This document shows, in pieces, positions 44,151 to 55,675 of a stretch of DNA of 64,000 bases. Position 1 is the first letter of the stretch. Every line of letters begins with the position of its first letter. Made by a program: the position numbers and the translations under genes. Under the pieces are notes generated by a model. That model made no database searches. It was not told the origin of the DNA and worked only from the letters and a program-made list of their open reading frames with translations. The DNA is from Selaginella moellendorffii (Eukaryota; Streptophyta; Lycopodiopsida; Selaginellales; Selaginellaceae): the NCBI RefSeq assembly GCF_000143415.4, contig NW_003314306.1, positions 923,479-987,478 on the forward strand. Direction: 5' to 3'.

Positions 44151-46111
44151 CACGCGGCTACATATTTTCTCTGTGCTCAAAGAACCCGAGAAAAAAGTTT
44201 TTTATTTTTTCCTGTGCTAGAAGAGAACGCGGCGTGTTTTCGACGTTCAATCTGACTGGAAGAACGTCACAGGTGGATGTTTACCACGTCATGACTTTAC
44301 AATGAACACTTTCATTGTCTTGCTCGAGCCAAAGCCTTCAAAGTAAGTTTGCTCGCGTTTGTTTTTGTCAGATGGTTAAAGAGAGAACGAGGCCGGATAA
44401 TGAGGGTTGGCGATTTCAACTAGAGAAGCACAAGCCAGTGAGAAGAAGCTGAGCTTCCCGAAAATGAGATTTTTTAATCGATGAAGCGTCACTCTGCTTC
44501 CATGCTGGGTTTGCTCGAGGACATGGAAGGTAATCTTGTTCCATTATCAGTTCCTTTTGGGGCATCCTTTTTGCAGTACTATAAGGTGCTTCTCGCCACT
44601 CTTCTAGGCATTGCCCTTGTGATGAAGAAACGGAGAAAAGAAGCGCCTGTGTTGCTGCAAGACGACACTTTGGAGACGGTTCTCAGCTATGTGGACCTGG
44701 CCACACTAGCGACCTCATGCTCCGCCGTTTGCAAGTCATGGAACGCCATCATCGGCGATCCATCCTTTCGCCGCCGCTGGTGCCAAAACAGTGTTGCGGC
44801 TTATGACTAGCTCCTTCGGCTACGGCGAGCGTTGCCACGCCTGGGATCCATCACGGCCCCAACGCAGCGTGGAGTTTCCGTTGCCCCACAAAACGGAAGA
44901 ATTTCCTAACGCTCAAGTGGTTGCTTCCGCGGGTGGCCTGGTATGCGTCTTCAGGACGCACAGGGGCATGGTTGATCCTGCTGATGATGTGTTTCACCTG
45001 GTGGTGGGGAATCCAGTGACCCAAGAGTGGAGCGAACTACCACCGCTCCATTGGGAGGACAGAGAAAGATGCACTTTAGCGGGAGTGATCGACTTTGCCA
45101 TGTTCGTCGACAAGAATGGCTTCAAAGTCGGTCTGCACTACACCGCTGTCGACTTCTCAGGCCACTGGTGCTGCATCTACGACTCGGCAACGCGCTCCTG
45201 GTCTTCTCTCCCCAAGCTCCCGTTCTCGCCAGCCTACGTCAAAATGAAGGCGCAGCGGCTTTCAGATTACAGCGTAGACGTGGCACCCCCTGCTGTATTC
45301 CCAGGCTTGGACGATTACTTCTACGATCTCACCATCCTGGGATTTTACGACTTTGGCCGCGCCAGGTGGAGCACCGGGGAAGTCGTGCGCAGCCTGAGGA
45401 TTACAACAGGCCTGGAAGACAAGGTTGACCCGGATGGAGAGATCCTGCGCTGCGTTTTGCCGTTCCCGGGACTGTGCACCGCGAGGCTGTGGGAGTACAA
45501 TGGCCAGCGATACTTGGCAAGTGGCTGGGTGTATGCGGGAGGCTACCGCGAGGCAGGGGAGTCCGGAGTTGATGGCTATGGCGTGTGGAAGGTTGACGAC
45601 AAGGGTGGCTTGGTTGCCGTCTCTGCAAAGACCCATAAATCGATCCTTCGTCAAGTGTACGCTGGGCAGCGCTTTTTCGGAGCGGTTTTCCGTTGTTCTG
45701 TTCATGCAGAGGCCAATCTGGTGATCTTTTCAGAGATAGGGATCATGTTTGTTTACGACTTGAGCACAGGGGATTGGGGCGGAGTAGGGGGGCACGTAGA
45801 TGAATATTCAAAAGCAGTGATTTTTCGCCCGTCCCTCAGGGCACCTAGATGATCCAGAAAGGAGGATGAACGCCACACAAACAGGTATTGTTAATCCTGA
45901 GCTAGTCTGTAAGTTAACGAGACTTTCTGGGCTGGCAGGAACACCTGTTTGGAGCATTAGCGAAGTCTGTCTATTATTCAAGAATTATACACATTATGTA
46001 CATATAAGATTTTGAGATTCTATGTACATAGAAGATTTTGCCTCCCAGAGGATTGCTACTCAACAGTACGGTAGACAGCAGATAAATATTCATGATGGGG
46101 ATGAAAGTCTG
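42774..46111. repeat. Segmental duplication block A, copy 1 (pairs with 57314-60674)
   Basis: Direct duplicate of about 3.3 kb with lipase exon 2, the F-box gene and the following sequence. Lipase exon 2 differs by one residue in 328. The left junction is at 'tgtgattttggcagtag' and the right near 'attcatgatggggatgaaagtct'. Homology resumes for about 20 bp before a 193-bp segment (42581-42773) that is absent from copy 2. Confidence 0.93.
44622..45852 (+). pseudogene. F-box gene copy 1, broken by a 14-bp deletion
   Basis: Same gene as the intact one at 59184-60419. The F-box part (VLLQDDTLETVLSYVDLATL, SAVCKSWNAI) is open from 44481 or 44622. Just after RRRWCQNS, at about 44793, 14 bp found in the other copy (around 'ccacaaggaat') are missing, so the frame ends at 44810. 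The C-terminal region is open in its own frame from about 44791 to 45852. It may be a recent pseudogene or encode a truncated F-box protein. Confidence 0.85.
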
Positions 46112-46299
46112 CTTCCTTGCTTTATCGTCAAGTTCTGTGCTAAAATCACGGGAAAACACGCTCTAGATAATTACCTACTTAATAAAGAGAGCATAATCAT
46201 GCTATGTTGTGAGATACTTGAGGTTCTCGCAAGTGAAGTTTTGAAAGGGATAGCTTTCTCAACGATGCCCAAACGATTGCCACTGTTTGCATAACAATC
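45853..46299. other. Downstream part of block A and S28 fragment approach
   Basis: 45853-46111 belongs to block A (F-box 3' region). No further gene is seen before the S28 peptidase fragment. Confidence 0.4.
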
Positions 46300-46950
46300 G
46301 ATTAAAAAGGATGCTAAATGCTATAATGAGAGATGCGACATAAGTTTAAAAATGGCTACAGAGGGCGAGAAATATCGGGCCGAAAGTAATCCAGGAGCTC
46401 GAAGTATCTTTGAGAGAACACTCTCGAATCCTAGATCAACTATATAACACTAGATAAGAAATGCAGGACGTACTTCTGGATCAAAATGGTTGACTCTGGA
46501 AAAAATAACTAATATGGTTTGCGTTTGTACATGCAGCGGAAGAGAAATGTTGCCGGTGGATTGAACTTCTCCAACCCAAAGCATAGCAAGTAGCTGCTGC
46601 AGTAGCCAGGAGGAAGAACAATGTTTCATAGAGAATCTTTCACATTACTTGATGAAAGGAGCTTCGTCCAAGCTATACTCCTGTTCCTTTTGATTGGCCA
46701 GCGACCTTACTTGAGAAATTTCGGACTCTAGCGTCGTTCTTTTGACTTTCCAGATCGAAAGTTCACCAGAATTCACCATCGAGCTGTAAAAGAGAAAAAG
46801 AGACCAATGGAGAGGTGACTCTCTTGGCTGTTGTTGAGAAACCGAGATACCTCACGAGGTTTTAGTTTGTCAAAAATTAAGAACGACGACTAGAAGTTAA
46901 CTTACCAAGCCTTGAACTCTCCACTGAAAGTTCCGAGTCGGCGCCTCGGA
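46300..46950 (-). pseudogene. S28 serine peptidase copy C: promoter, exon 1 and exon 2 remnants
   Basis: Minus strand. The upstream region (46640-46900) and exon 1 (46480-46630) align with the copy ending at 49.65 kb. Exon 2 keeps DSRVFSQRYFELLDYF, the family's 'QRYYEFLDYF' block, but an 11-nt deletion then shifts the frame to a stop at about 46360. Exon 1 is degraded and the rest of the gene is absent. Confidence 0.75.
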
Positions 46951-47146
46951 TGGGCGCGCTACGATCATAACACGCGAATTCCAAAGCCTAAAGTCCTTAG
47001 CATAAATTTGCTATTCCATTCATTTGATAGATCTCTACTCTATCCCCGTGGACATGACTACAAAATAGATCATGGAGCAAGGTAACTTGTAGAGTGTGGA
47101 TGTTCTTTAGGATCCGAGCAGGAGGAACAGGAGGAGCTTCTCCAGC

Positions 47147-47489
47147 TCATGAACAGGAGTGTTTCCTCAAGAAGTTGGTCACGGACAAGCATCTAAGAAC
47201 GTTCGACTCAACGAGTTTCTCAAACCGGTAAAATAACTCCTTGTGAATCATACATTTCCTCTTCTAACTTAAAACTGGACACTCGTGTTGGAGATCAAAT
47301 ACATACTTTCATCAGGACTCCATCCGGAAACTTGGGCGTCGTCAAGTTGTGTGGAGACGCCAGGGGAGCCGTCACGCTACAATGGCGTTCTTCTTGGAGA
47401 TCCGAGGACAAGGCAAGAGCGAGGGGAACTCCACAAAGCAGCGAAGCAAGAGCGTCTTGCTGCTGGTGGATCTGCCTGTCGAAATTCAT
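47147..47489 (-). CDS. Hypothetical small two-exon protein
   Basis: Possible 91-aa gene on the minus strand: exon 47307-47489 (ATG at 47489) and exon 47147-47239, joined in phase 0 by a 67-nt intron with a GTATG donor and CACAAG acceptor. The protein reads MNFDRQIHQQQDALASLLCG at its start and ends in VLRCLSVTNFLRKHSCS. I recognise no family. Splice sites and frame agree, but it lies between two decayed peptidase copies and could be chance. Confidence 0.3.
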
Positions 47490-47639
47490 TATGACGACGA
47501 CAACTAAAACCAAAGCCTTCTTCTCTTCTGTTTCTCTCTTCTTTCATGCTAAAATCTTACATACCACAAGAAGAACTTCAAAAGCTCAAAGCAGAAATTA
47601 CGAAAGTTTGTGTTTGCCCTTGCGAAGAGAACGCCATTA

Positions 47640-49649
47640 ACTACGAGGAAAACCACTCCTTCATGTACAAAGATATGTAGGTGTGGGCCTTCATTAGCTC
47701 CTGGCACCTGGGTGATCCTGAGAGAATCAAAGTTAAACGCAAGGGTGGTCATGTATCAAAGCATTACCAATGTCTGAACTACAATCCATAGAAAGGTCTT
47801 TGCAGTGTGCACAGCTTTCACAAGTTAATACAAAGGAGGGTTCTATGGGAAAAATAAATCATTGTAAATCTCCTAAGCATAAAAACGCTGCCCTATCATT
47901 TTACCTCCTGGAGAAAATGTCGTCTTCGGCGCATGCTGCCACGGATCCTGTGAGCCATTCAGAAAGATAATTCTCGAACCTGTTATTCAAGATTAGAACA
48001 GCACAAGGCAGCATGAAGAAGAAAATATTTTACTAGCAATGTCCCGCCCTCCATAGTTCCAGTTTGCGGCAGTAACATCTGGAAATGTGTTGGGACCAAA
48101 CAATACAGCACAAATGTCGATGTAATATCTAACACGTAGCAACATGAAGTCACACTCAAGATGAGAGGGAAAAGGGAAAACAAACTTACTGGAGATTTAT
48201 ACGTGATGATCGAATGCTGTCGTTGGTAGGGGCAACTTGGAAGTAAGCTAATTCCGTGCAAATTTGGTAATTCCAGCTCATAGTGTCTTTAGCACTGATA
48301 TCGTTTGCTTCAGCTTGTCTTCTCAGTTCATATGCATCGTAAAAGTCACTGGAGGAGCTATCTACTCCACCAATACGTGCATATGCCATCTGGAAAAACA
48401 ACGAAGTCGTGACTTGTATAGAACTCATGAAAGAGGAGCAAATTACCAGGAGATCGGTTTTGTTCTGAATGGCTTCCAAAAGTGGAGGACAGAGCATACC
48501 AATAGCACCTAACAAAAAATATAAAGGAAAAAATACAAAGCTCGTTAAATGAAAACTATGTTAGTCTCAAGCTTTCTACTCACAAAACCAGCGGCAATGT
48601 CTGCTACGAGTGACAGGAAATCATCATCTCTGAGCTGTGCGAAGTTCGCAAGTCTTAAGCCTTTGAGAGAAACGATTTAGAAAGGACGAAATACCTTTTG
48701 TGCAAAAAACACAGATTTAACTGCTGTTGGGTTTGTTACTAGACCTTCTTCAGCCAGCTTTGTGATCTCCTGTAATGCCTTCTTGCATTCAGGACCAACA
48801 GAAATTCCCATCTACATACAAAGAAGGATAAATACAGGAAATCTCAAAGTAAATTTACGTACTTGTTCGTCGCAAGCACTATATTCCAGCACAGCTTCGA
48901 CCACTGAGCTTGCCCAGCTTGCAACGACCAAATGCGGAAATTTCAGTCTAAACCAAGCACTCAGGGCACCTGCGTATGAACCTCCCACAACAATCCATGG
49001 ATTCTTGCCTTGCTTGTTATATTGTAGATTAATCAAGTTCTGTACCAAAGAACGTTAAGATCACGAGAAAACACGTTCGAGATATTTATCTACCTGATAA
49101 TATTCGATAAAGAGAGCAATAATCATATAAAGCTTGCTGTGTTGTGAGATACTTGAGGTTCTTGTAAGAGAAGTTTTGAAAGGGATAGCTTTGTCCGTAA
49201 TACCGATGCTCAATTGTCACGACTGCCGCTCCTAGTGACTTAGCTAGAGCCTGCTTGCATCAAATTGGATAAAAGGATGAAACGTTATGATGTGAGACGC
49301 TTACTCCTACAGCTGTTCTTTGATATCCGCCGCCGCATGTGGATTCTCCACAGAGGGCGAGAAATATTGGGCCTTGTTGGGGCTGAAAGTAATCCAGGAA
49401 CTCGAACTCTCGAATCCTGGATCAATCAAACGCTATAACTACCAGATAAAAAATGCAAGGTCCTACTTCTGGATCAAAATGGTTAACTCTTTGCTTCTGG
49501 AACAACTGGCTCGTGTTGTTTAAGTTTGCAGATGCAGGAGAAAAGAGACGCTGTTGGTGGATTGAAGTTCTCCAACCCAAAGCAGAGCATGTAGTTGCTG
49601 CAGTAGCCAGGAGAAAGAACACGCATGTCAGCATTAGGAAAAATGCCAT
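47640..49649 (-). pseudogene. S28 (prolyl carboxypeptidase-like) serine peptidase copy A, frameshifted
   Basis: ATG at 49649 with a good signal peptide (MAFFLMLTCVFFLLATAATT), exon 1 to 49467 ending KQRVNHFDPE. Later exons keep GPIFLALCGESTCGGGY, LGAAVVTIEHRYYGQSYPF, the nucleophile block NPWIVVGGSYAGALSAWFR, KFPHLVVASWASS, a SKS-like helical region and the C-terminal ESCAHCKDLS. Two lesions break it: exon 2 lacks 17 nt that copy C still has (between 'gattcgagag' and 'ttcgag'), and the ALFIEYYQ block is frameshifted by about one base. Members of this family are secreted or vacuolar peptidases that cut after proline. Confidence 0.8.
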
Positions 49650-50309
49650 GATCAAACGAACCTCGGTTTGCTGATATTTGAAGCAAGCTGCCGGGATGCC
49701 GACAATTCCGAAACTATTATTCATGTCAATGATGGAAGCATAGGAGGCAGCAGATTTTGTTGTTTTCTTTTAGGAATAGAACACAAACGGCTGTCTCATA
49801 TGTTTTACGGCGAATCTTTTCTATTACTTGACGAATGGAGCTCCGTCCAAGCAACACCCTTGTTTCTTTTGATTGACTAGCCACTGTGAGAGAATGTTGA
49901 TCTAATGTTAAAAAATGATGAATGGTAGGGACCTTACCTGAGAAATATTTGGAGTCTAGTGTCGTCCTGAAGTTCCAAAGTCACCAGTAATTGCCATCGA
50001 TCTGTAAAAGAAAAAAAAAAGAGCAAGCTGGAAGAGGTGACTACCTGAGAGAAAGTAAAAATCTTATCAACTTTTAGTTTGTTTCCTGCGAGGTCAAGAC
50101 CAAAAATAATAGGATCCATGATAATTTAATAACTAGCTCGTGCGAAGCGCCGCCTCTGGATCGGAAATCTGCCTCAAATGCTTGGTAAGTTTGATCTGAA
50201 ACAATCGACGAACCTATGCACCGGATGTAAGCCGAAAGAAGGAAGCACACCGCCATTCCCCTAAACCCTAGCAATTTGAATGGGGGCGGGAGAAACCAAA
50301 GCATCATTT
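49650..50309. other. Spacer between S28 copies (promoter of copy A)
   Basis: 49650-50060 aligns with 46640-46950 upstream of copy C, so it is the duplicated 5' flank. A minus-strand ORF at 50074-50307 has hydrophobic patches but no family features. Confidence 0.4.
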
Positions 50310-52180
50310 TGTACTACGAGGAAAGCCACTCCATGTACAAAGATATAAATGCGTGGGCCTTCGTTAGCTCTTGGCACTGATCTAGATCTGAGAATCCAAT
50401 CCAATGTTAAAAACAGGGTATACAGAAATTATTACTACAGAAGCTATACCAGTTTCTATGGTACATTCTGGCCAAAGGTCTTGGCAATGTGCGCAGTTAT
50501 TGCACGTTAATATAAAGAAAGGCTCTGTGAATTCATCTTTGCTTAAAGTCTTCGAAGCAAAACAATAAGTTACCATAAGGAGAGAAAGTTTGTTTTGACA
50601 CGCCATGGATCCTGTGAGCCATTCAGGAAGATAATTCTAGTGCTGCTTGTTTAAGACCAGAATCAAGCTAGCAAAAGAAAGAACGAATTAATTACCAGAA
50701 ATATCCCATCCTCCATAGTTCTCTTTTGAAGCTTTGACATCTGGGAATGTCTCGTGGCCAAAACAATTCAGCACAGTAGTGGATGAATTACCTGTTAATT
50801 GTAAGAAATACATCTAAGGCACATAATTTGAAAGAGTAAAACATGAACAAACTTACTAAGGTCTAGCCGAATGCTGTCGTTGGCCGGAGAAACGTGGAAG
50901 GCTGCCAATTCTGTGCAAACTTGGTACGCATAGCTCATAGAGTTTATAGCACCGATATCGTTTGCTTCAGCTCGCCTTTTCAGCTCATTTGCATCGTAAA
51001 GTTCAACGGAAGAACGATTCAGGCTCAGAAGATTGGCAAACGCCCTCTATAAAAAAGCAAAAAAATTGACCTTTATGAAAGAAAAGTTACCAGAAGGTCT
51101 GTTTTGTTCTGAACAGCTTCCAGAAGTGGAGCACAAAGGTTGTCAGATCTACCATATTGCACCTAGCATAAACAAAATGCTTGTCAACCTTTGTATAAAT
51201 TCTCACGATGTTTACTTACAAAACCAGCTCCAATGTCTGCTATCAGCGATAGAAGTCATCGCCTTTAAGCTGTCAAATGTAGTGTTCACAAGTAAACACG
51301 AAGGAACTCCAAAGACAATACCTTTTCCTCAGAGAACATGGATTTAACGGGTGCTGAATTTGCTACCAGGCCTTCTTCGGCCAGCTTTGTAATCTCCTGT
51401 AATTCTTTCTTGCATTCGGGACCAGCAGAAACTCCAATCTACAAGAGAAACAAAGAAACATGAGCGAGCTTTGGCGTGAGTAAACATACTTGCTCGTCAT
51501 AATCACTGTATTCCAAGATTGTTTGGACCACGGCTGAGCTTCCCAGCTTGCAGCAACCAAGTGCGGGAATTTCAGTACTACGCACTCAAGGCACCTCCCA
51601 CAACAATCCATGGATTCTTGTCTTGCTTGTTATATCGTTGAATAATCAAGTTCTGTATAAGAAAACAGAAATCACACGGTAAGATCATCATCCACTTAAT
51701 GCCTGATAGTTGGAATAAAGCTTGCTGCGTCGTGAGATACTTAAGATTCTCATAAGTGAAGTTTTGAAGGGAGAACCGTCTCCGTAATACTGACGCTCGA
51801 CAGTCACGATTGCCCCTTCCAATGATTTCACAAGAGTTTTCTAATCAAACACTGATGACAAGAAAGATTGGGCCTTGCCGAGGCTGAAAGTAGGAGCTCA
51901 TAGTATTTCTGAGAAAATACTCTCGAATCCTGGATACATCAAGTGTATTACGACAAAAAAATCGGGTTGTATAAATAAGCCCACCTCTTGGAACTTTTTG
52001 ATGCAGGAAGAATGAAATCGTCTCGTTCGTGTTAGTAGATCACCGGAGGAGAACTGGTGTTCGTGAAGTGAATTTCTACATGTGTAAAAGGTTATTATTA
52101 GTAAAATATCTCCAGCCCGAGTCGCTGCAGCAGCCAAGAAAAAGAAGAAACATGCCAAAACTGGAAAACTCGCCATGATC
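50310..52180 (-). pseudogene. S28 serine peptidase copy B, frameshifted and partly deleted
   Basis: Same orientation and order as copy A: a signal-peptide exon (MASFPVLACFFFFLAAAATRA at about 52174), exon 2 DSRVFSQKYYELL with a 5-nt deletion, FTYENLKYLTTQQALF, a degraded nucleophile region (NPWIVVGG then KFPHLVAASWEA) and the C-terminal NNCAHCQDLWPEC at about 50480. The stretch from GGSYAG to FRL is truncated, so the catalytic Ser region is damaged. It is clearly a pseudogene. Confidence 0.8.
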
Positions 52181-52256
52181 TCACGTCAAAGAATCTACTG
52201 ATATTTGAAGCAAGCTTGCCGGAAGGACTGCTTTGGAGAAGTTTCCAGTCAATGCC

Positions 52257-53842
52257 GGAAACATAAGAGACAACCATTGTTAAGACGAACGGCTGTCTCA
52301 TATGGTTCATACCGAATCTTTTTCTAGAAGTTGCAATAAACCTTTCGTTGTATACTATGTTTAGGATCTCATCCGCGAGTTACAAGAAAGAAAGAGCTGA
52401 CTTACCATTTATGATACATCACACCATAAGTAATCTACAAAATAATAAAGGTCGAGCTCGAACATTACAAGCATACCTGGTAGCTTCTCTTCCGTGAGTA
52501 GATCCAAAATCAAGCCAAAGTAACAGCACAGAGAGCAAAGCGTAAGCAGCGAACTAGTATTACTTCGAGCTCCGATCACAGTTAATTGAACCAAGAGTAC
52601 GAGATAGAGCAAGTACTAACTCGAGATCAACTTCTCCGTGAAACCGAGTAATCCATGAGCATAGACTCATGCCTGCCGCCGGAGACACGACGAAGTCTGC
52701 CTCGCACTGAAACGGCAGCATTTGCTTGATCCACTCCGCTTCCCGCACCTTTAAGGGGATCCGGCTTGGTTACGAGTATGTTCTTGAGCAGGCCCCTCAC
52801 CTCCCTTGACAGGTAACCGAAGTTGCCATCAAGGCCATAGCATGTCAGCTGGAGATCACTCTTATCCTCCTCCTGATCCCACAAAAGCCAAGACTTTGTG
52901 TCCGCAACTGCTTGCTCCTTGCATTGACATACACGGCAACCACAGGAAGAACTTTCCACTTGGTGAGCTCGGATGAGACACCGCCCCTCGTCTTCAGGGA
53001 CACAACGCAGCAAGTCATCCCCTCAGGAAGAATGAGATCGGCACCACGCATATCGTTTTCCGCTTGATGCCCGATAGCAAGGCCTCCTGCAAAGTATCTC
53101 GCTGCAGTATCCGGGACTTCCCGCACGGCAAAAGAATTGCAGAACAGGGGACCACCACTTTGATCGGATGAAGGTACCAGCTAAGCATACCGCTTCACTT
53201 CTTGAACTTGAGCAGGCTAGCAGCTGGGCGTCGCTGGAAGAGCGACAAACAACCTGTTTTTCATAGTAATACGACGTTCATATGTGACGCTACCATCGGG
53301 CAGCGAGGACACACCTGCAGGCCTGTTGCAGCAGCAAACAATACCATCCCTGGCTCTCTGTCACCTTGCCTTCAATGGCGAACTCATTACTGATTCCCAT
53401 TTCACCCTATCCTATTCTGGCGGCCCGCACAGGCCTTCCATACTTCATCCAGGTTGACGAAGAACTATACTCCGCAACGCTCAGGCCCGGCTTGAGCATG
53501 TCTAGTTGCAAAGTTAGCAAGAAGTAGATCGGAGGCAATAAGCATCTCCCGGTCTTCAAGGCCCTGCTGCTGTTGTCCTCGTCACTCTTTCTTGGCAAAA
53601 ACTTCGCGGTTGTCCAGCATGAGCACAAAGTAGGCATTCCACGGAAACAAAACTCTGAGCGCCCCGCGGAGCTGAGGTTTCGTTCAGACCCCTTGCCTCG
53701 TCAAACACGAAAACGGCTCGCCTGTCCTCGCCGCACTTTCTCGGCGAGCTGCTGTTGTCCTCGTCGCTCTTTCTCGGCAAAAGCTTCGCGGTTGAGTCCA
53801 GCGCAAAGCTGGCATTCCACGGAAACAAAACTCTGAGCGGGT
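52257..53842. repeat. Large inverted repeat, left arm
   Basis: About 1.59 kb, the reverse complement of 55672-57262, with roughly 99% identity (for example three residue differences across a 128-codon frame). The left edge is at 'ggaaacataagagacaacc' and the inner edge at 'aactctgagcgggttt'. Arms are separated by 1.83 kb. Confidence 0.93.
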
Positions 53843-54250
53843 TTCGTTCAAACCCCCTGCCTCGTCAAACACGAAAACGACTCGAGGATTACATCACGGA
53901 ACTCTGGTCGTAAATGCGCGGCTGGTGATCACCATCCAAGAGCTGTTGCAACTGCTCCAATGTTTTTCCATGATTTCACGCTTATCCTCAATGTGAGTTC
54001 TTCCCACTTCTCGCTCACTGCTCGGGCGATGCCAGAATCGCTGCCAGGCAACTGCTTATCCTTCCACTCCACGGCCGAAGTTCCTTTCTCCAATTCATGG
54101 AGCCAGGCATTCACCAGTAGAACACCATCTCTAGCTCGGTGAAGCTTTGTGTGCCAGGAATTCAGTCTTAAGTCCTTGGCAGATGAGGAGTCCTTGCCAG
54201 GCTGCTGTACACACCTAGCCTGGACATCTCCATGACAGACCTTCGAAGCA
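52562..54250 (-). pseudogene. Decayed unrecognised gene, fuller copy
   Basis: Runs leftward through the left inverted-repeat arm. In reading order: GVLLVNAWLHELEKGTSAVEW and WEELTLRISVKSWKNIGA (53929-54140, outside the repeat); a twice-repeated segment around REVFAKKERRGQQQ and VFVFDEARGLNE; EDREMLIASDLLLANFATRHAQ; REVPDTAARYFAGGLAIGHQ; LLWDQEEDKSDLQLTCYGLDG; then EAEWIKQMLPFQCEADFVV. Frames change with stops between them, so it is broken or my splicing is wrong. I do not recognise the family. Confidence 0.5.
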
Positions 54251-55098
54251 TTCAGCCATCTAAAATAGAGTTTTAGATTAATTATTTTTAATAAAGTTTT
54301 TTAAAAAGTAAATTCTTTTGATATTAATAATTTTGGATTTTTATTAACAATAAATAAGTATTTTTAATAATAAAGAATAAAGAAAATTAGGAATGCTTGG
54401 TTAACATTGTAGCTTTAGGCATTTACATAATATTTTTGCTATGTTTTGTTTTTTTTGTTTGTAAAATTAATACAGATTTAAATAAAAATAAGTGTTTAAG
54501 TTTATAAATAATAAATTTAAAATTTAAATATTTATAGTTGATTAGTATTTTATTAACTTGAAATCTAAATTCACATAATCTTTTAGTTTTTAGGCTTTTG
54601 AATAGGCCTAAAAGAAACATAGTTTTCTCTTTTTCAGTGGTATTTTTTAGTCTAAAAACATGTAAACATTAACAGAACATAGATTGAGATACTTTAAAAT
54701 AAATTTTTATTATTGACTCACTCTTAATCACCATTAATCACCATATAGTTACATGGAAATCACCATTCTTTTATATTTGAAATTTTTATAGTTTAAAATC
54801 ATAATATAGTTTACTTTATTAAATTCTTCTATTAAATTTCATAAATTAACATTACAATACTAACCACAGTTTTATTAACTTTTAATTTTCTTTTCAACCT
54901 TAAACTTTTTCTAAAATACTTAAATTAAATATACCAATGTAATTTATAAGCATAATTTATAAACACAATTTTGTAGTTTCTGTTAGATGATTTATTTAAC
55001 TAATCATACCAAAAAGAAAAGAAAATAATACATTTTTTTAACTAATATTATGTGTTATTTAAATTTTTTCACAATTGTGATTGTTACATCTATTTTAC

Positions 55099-55263
55099 AC
55101 TTATTTTTAATTCTTCTATTCACAAAACTAACTAATGATCTTTTTAAATGTAATGAAACTTAGCTATACATACATACATATATATGTATGTATATGTATG
55201 TATATTCAGTACATTTAAAAAGATCATTAGTTAGTTTTGTGAATAGAAGAATTAAAAATAAGT
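55099..55263. repeat. Perfect 54-bp foldback hairpin
   Basis: Arms 55099-55152 and 55210-55263 are exact reverse complements over 54 bp, with a 57-nt loop that itself contains a palindromic CATA/TATG run. No terminase or transposase is nearby. It could be a MITE-like foldback element or a small-RNA precursor. Confidence 0.92.
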
Positions 55264-55421
55264 TGTTAATGTTCCCACCCAATGTTCCCTAGAACGTTCA
55301 AATTTCAGTACACATACTTGTGTAGTGAGAACACCAACTTGGCCAGTCACATATTCGTCATGTGGCACAACTAAATCACCTAAAAAGAAATGTATGAAAA
55401 AATCCATTCGAAAACAAGAAA

Positions 55422-55484
55422 CCAGAAATTAACATTCTGTACGCGCTCTTGCATTAATTAGCTTATTTTAATGTTAATTTCTGG
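55422..55484. repeat. 15-bp inverted repeat
   Basis: CCAGAAATTAACATT at 55422-55436 and its exact complement AATGTTAATTTCTGG at 55470-55484, with a 33-nt loop. Confidence 0.85.
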
Positions 55485-55603
55485 TGTGAACAAGTTAGCA
55501 TTAAATTTAATATTTATTTAATAATTATTTAATCAAAACCCCCTTGATTCCCACCTTCGGAAAATTTCGTAGTGGATTGTATCTCTAACAAGCCTTTTAA
55601 GAC

Positions 55604-55675
55604 TTGGAAGATCCATCTAAAATTAAAATTTGTAAACTTTAATTTAACTATTAAATTTTTAAATGGATCTTCCAA
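55604..55675. repeat. 13-bp inverted repeat at the edge of the right arm
   Basis: TTGGAAGATCCAT at 55604-55616 and ATGGATCTTCCAA at 55663-55675. The second arm overlaps the boundary of the large inverted repeat at 55672. Confidence 0.8.

Larger units (their letters stand above)
54251..55671. other. AT-rich spacer of the inverted repeat
   Basis: Very AT-rich, without genes. It holds three nested hairpins, listed separately (55099-55263, 55422-55484, 55604-55675). Confidence 0.6.

Noticed and set aside
52560-53890. Crinkler-like or transposase assignment for the inverted-repeat gene
   Set aside because: I looked for crinkler, hAT and Mutator motifs and found none I could defend, so the gene is left as unrecognised.
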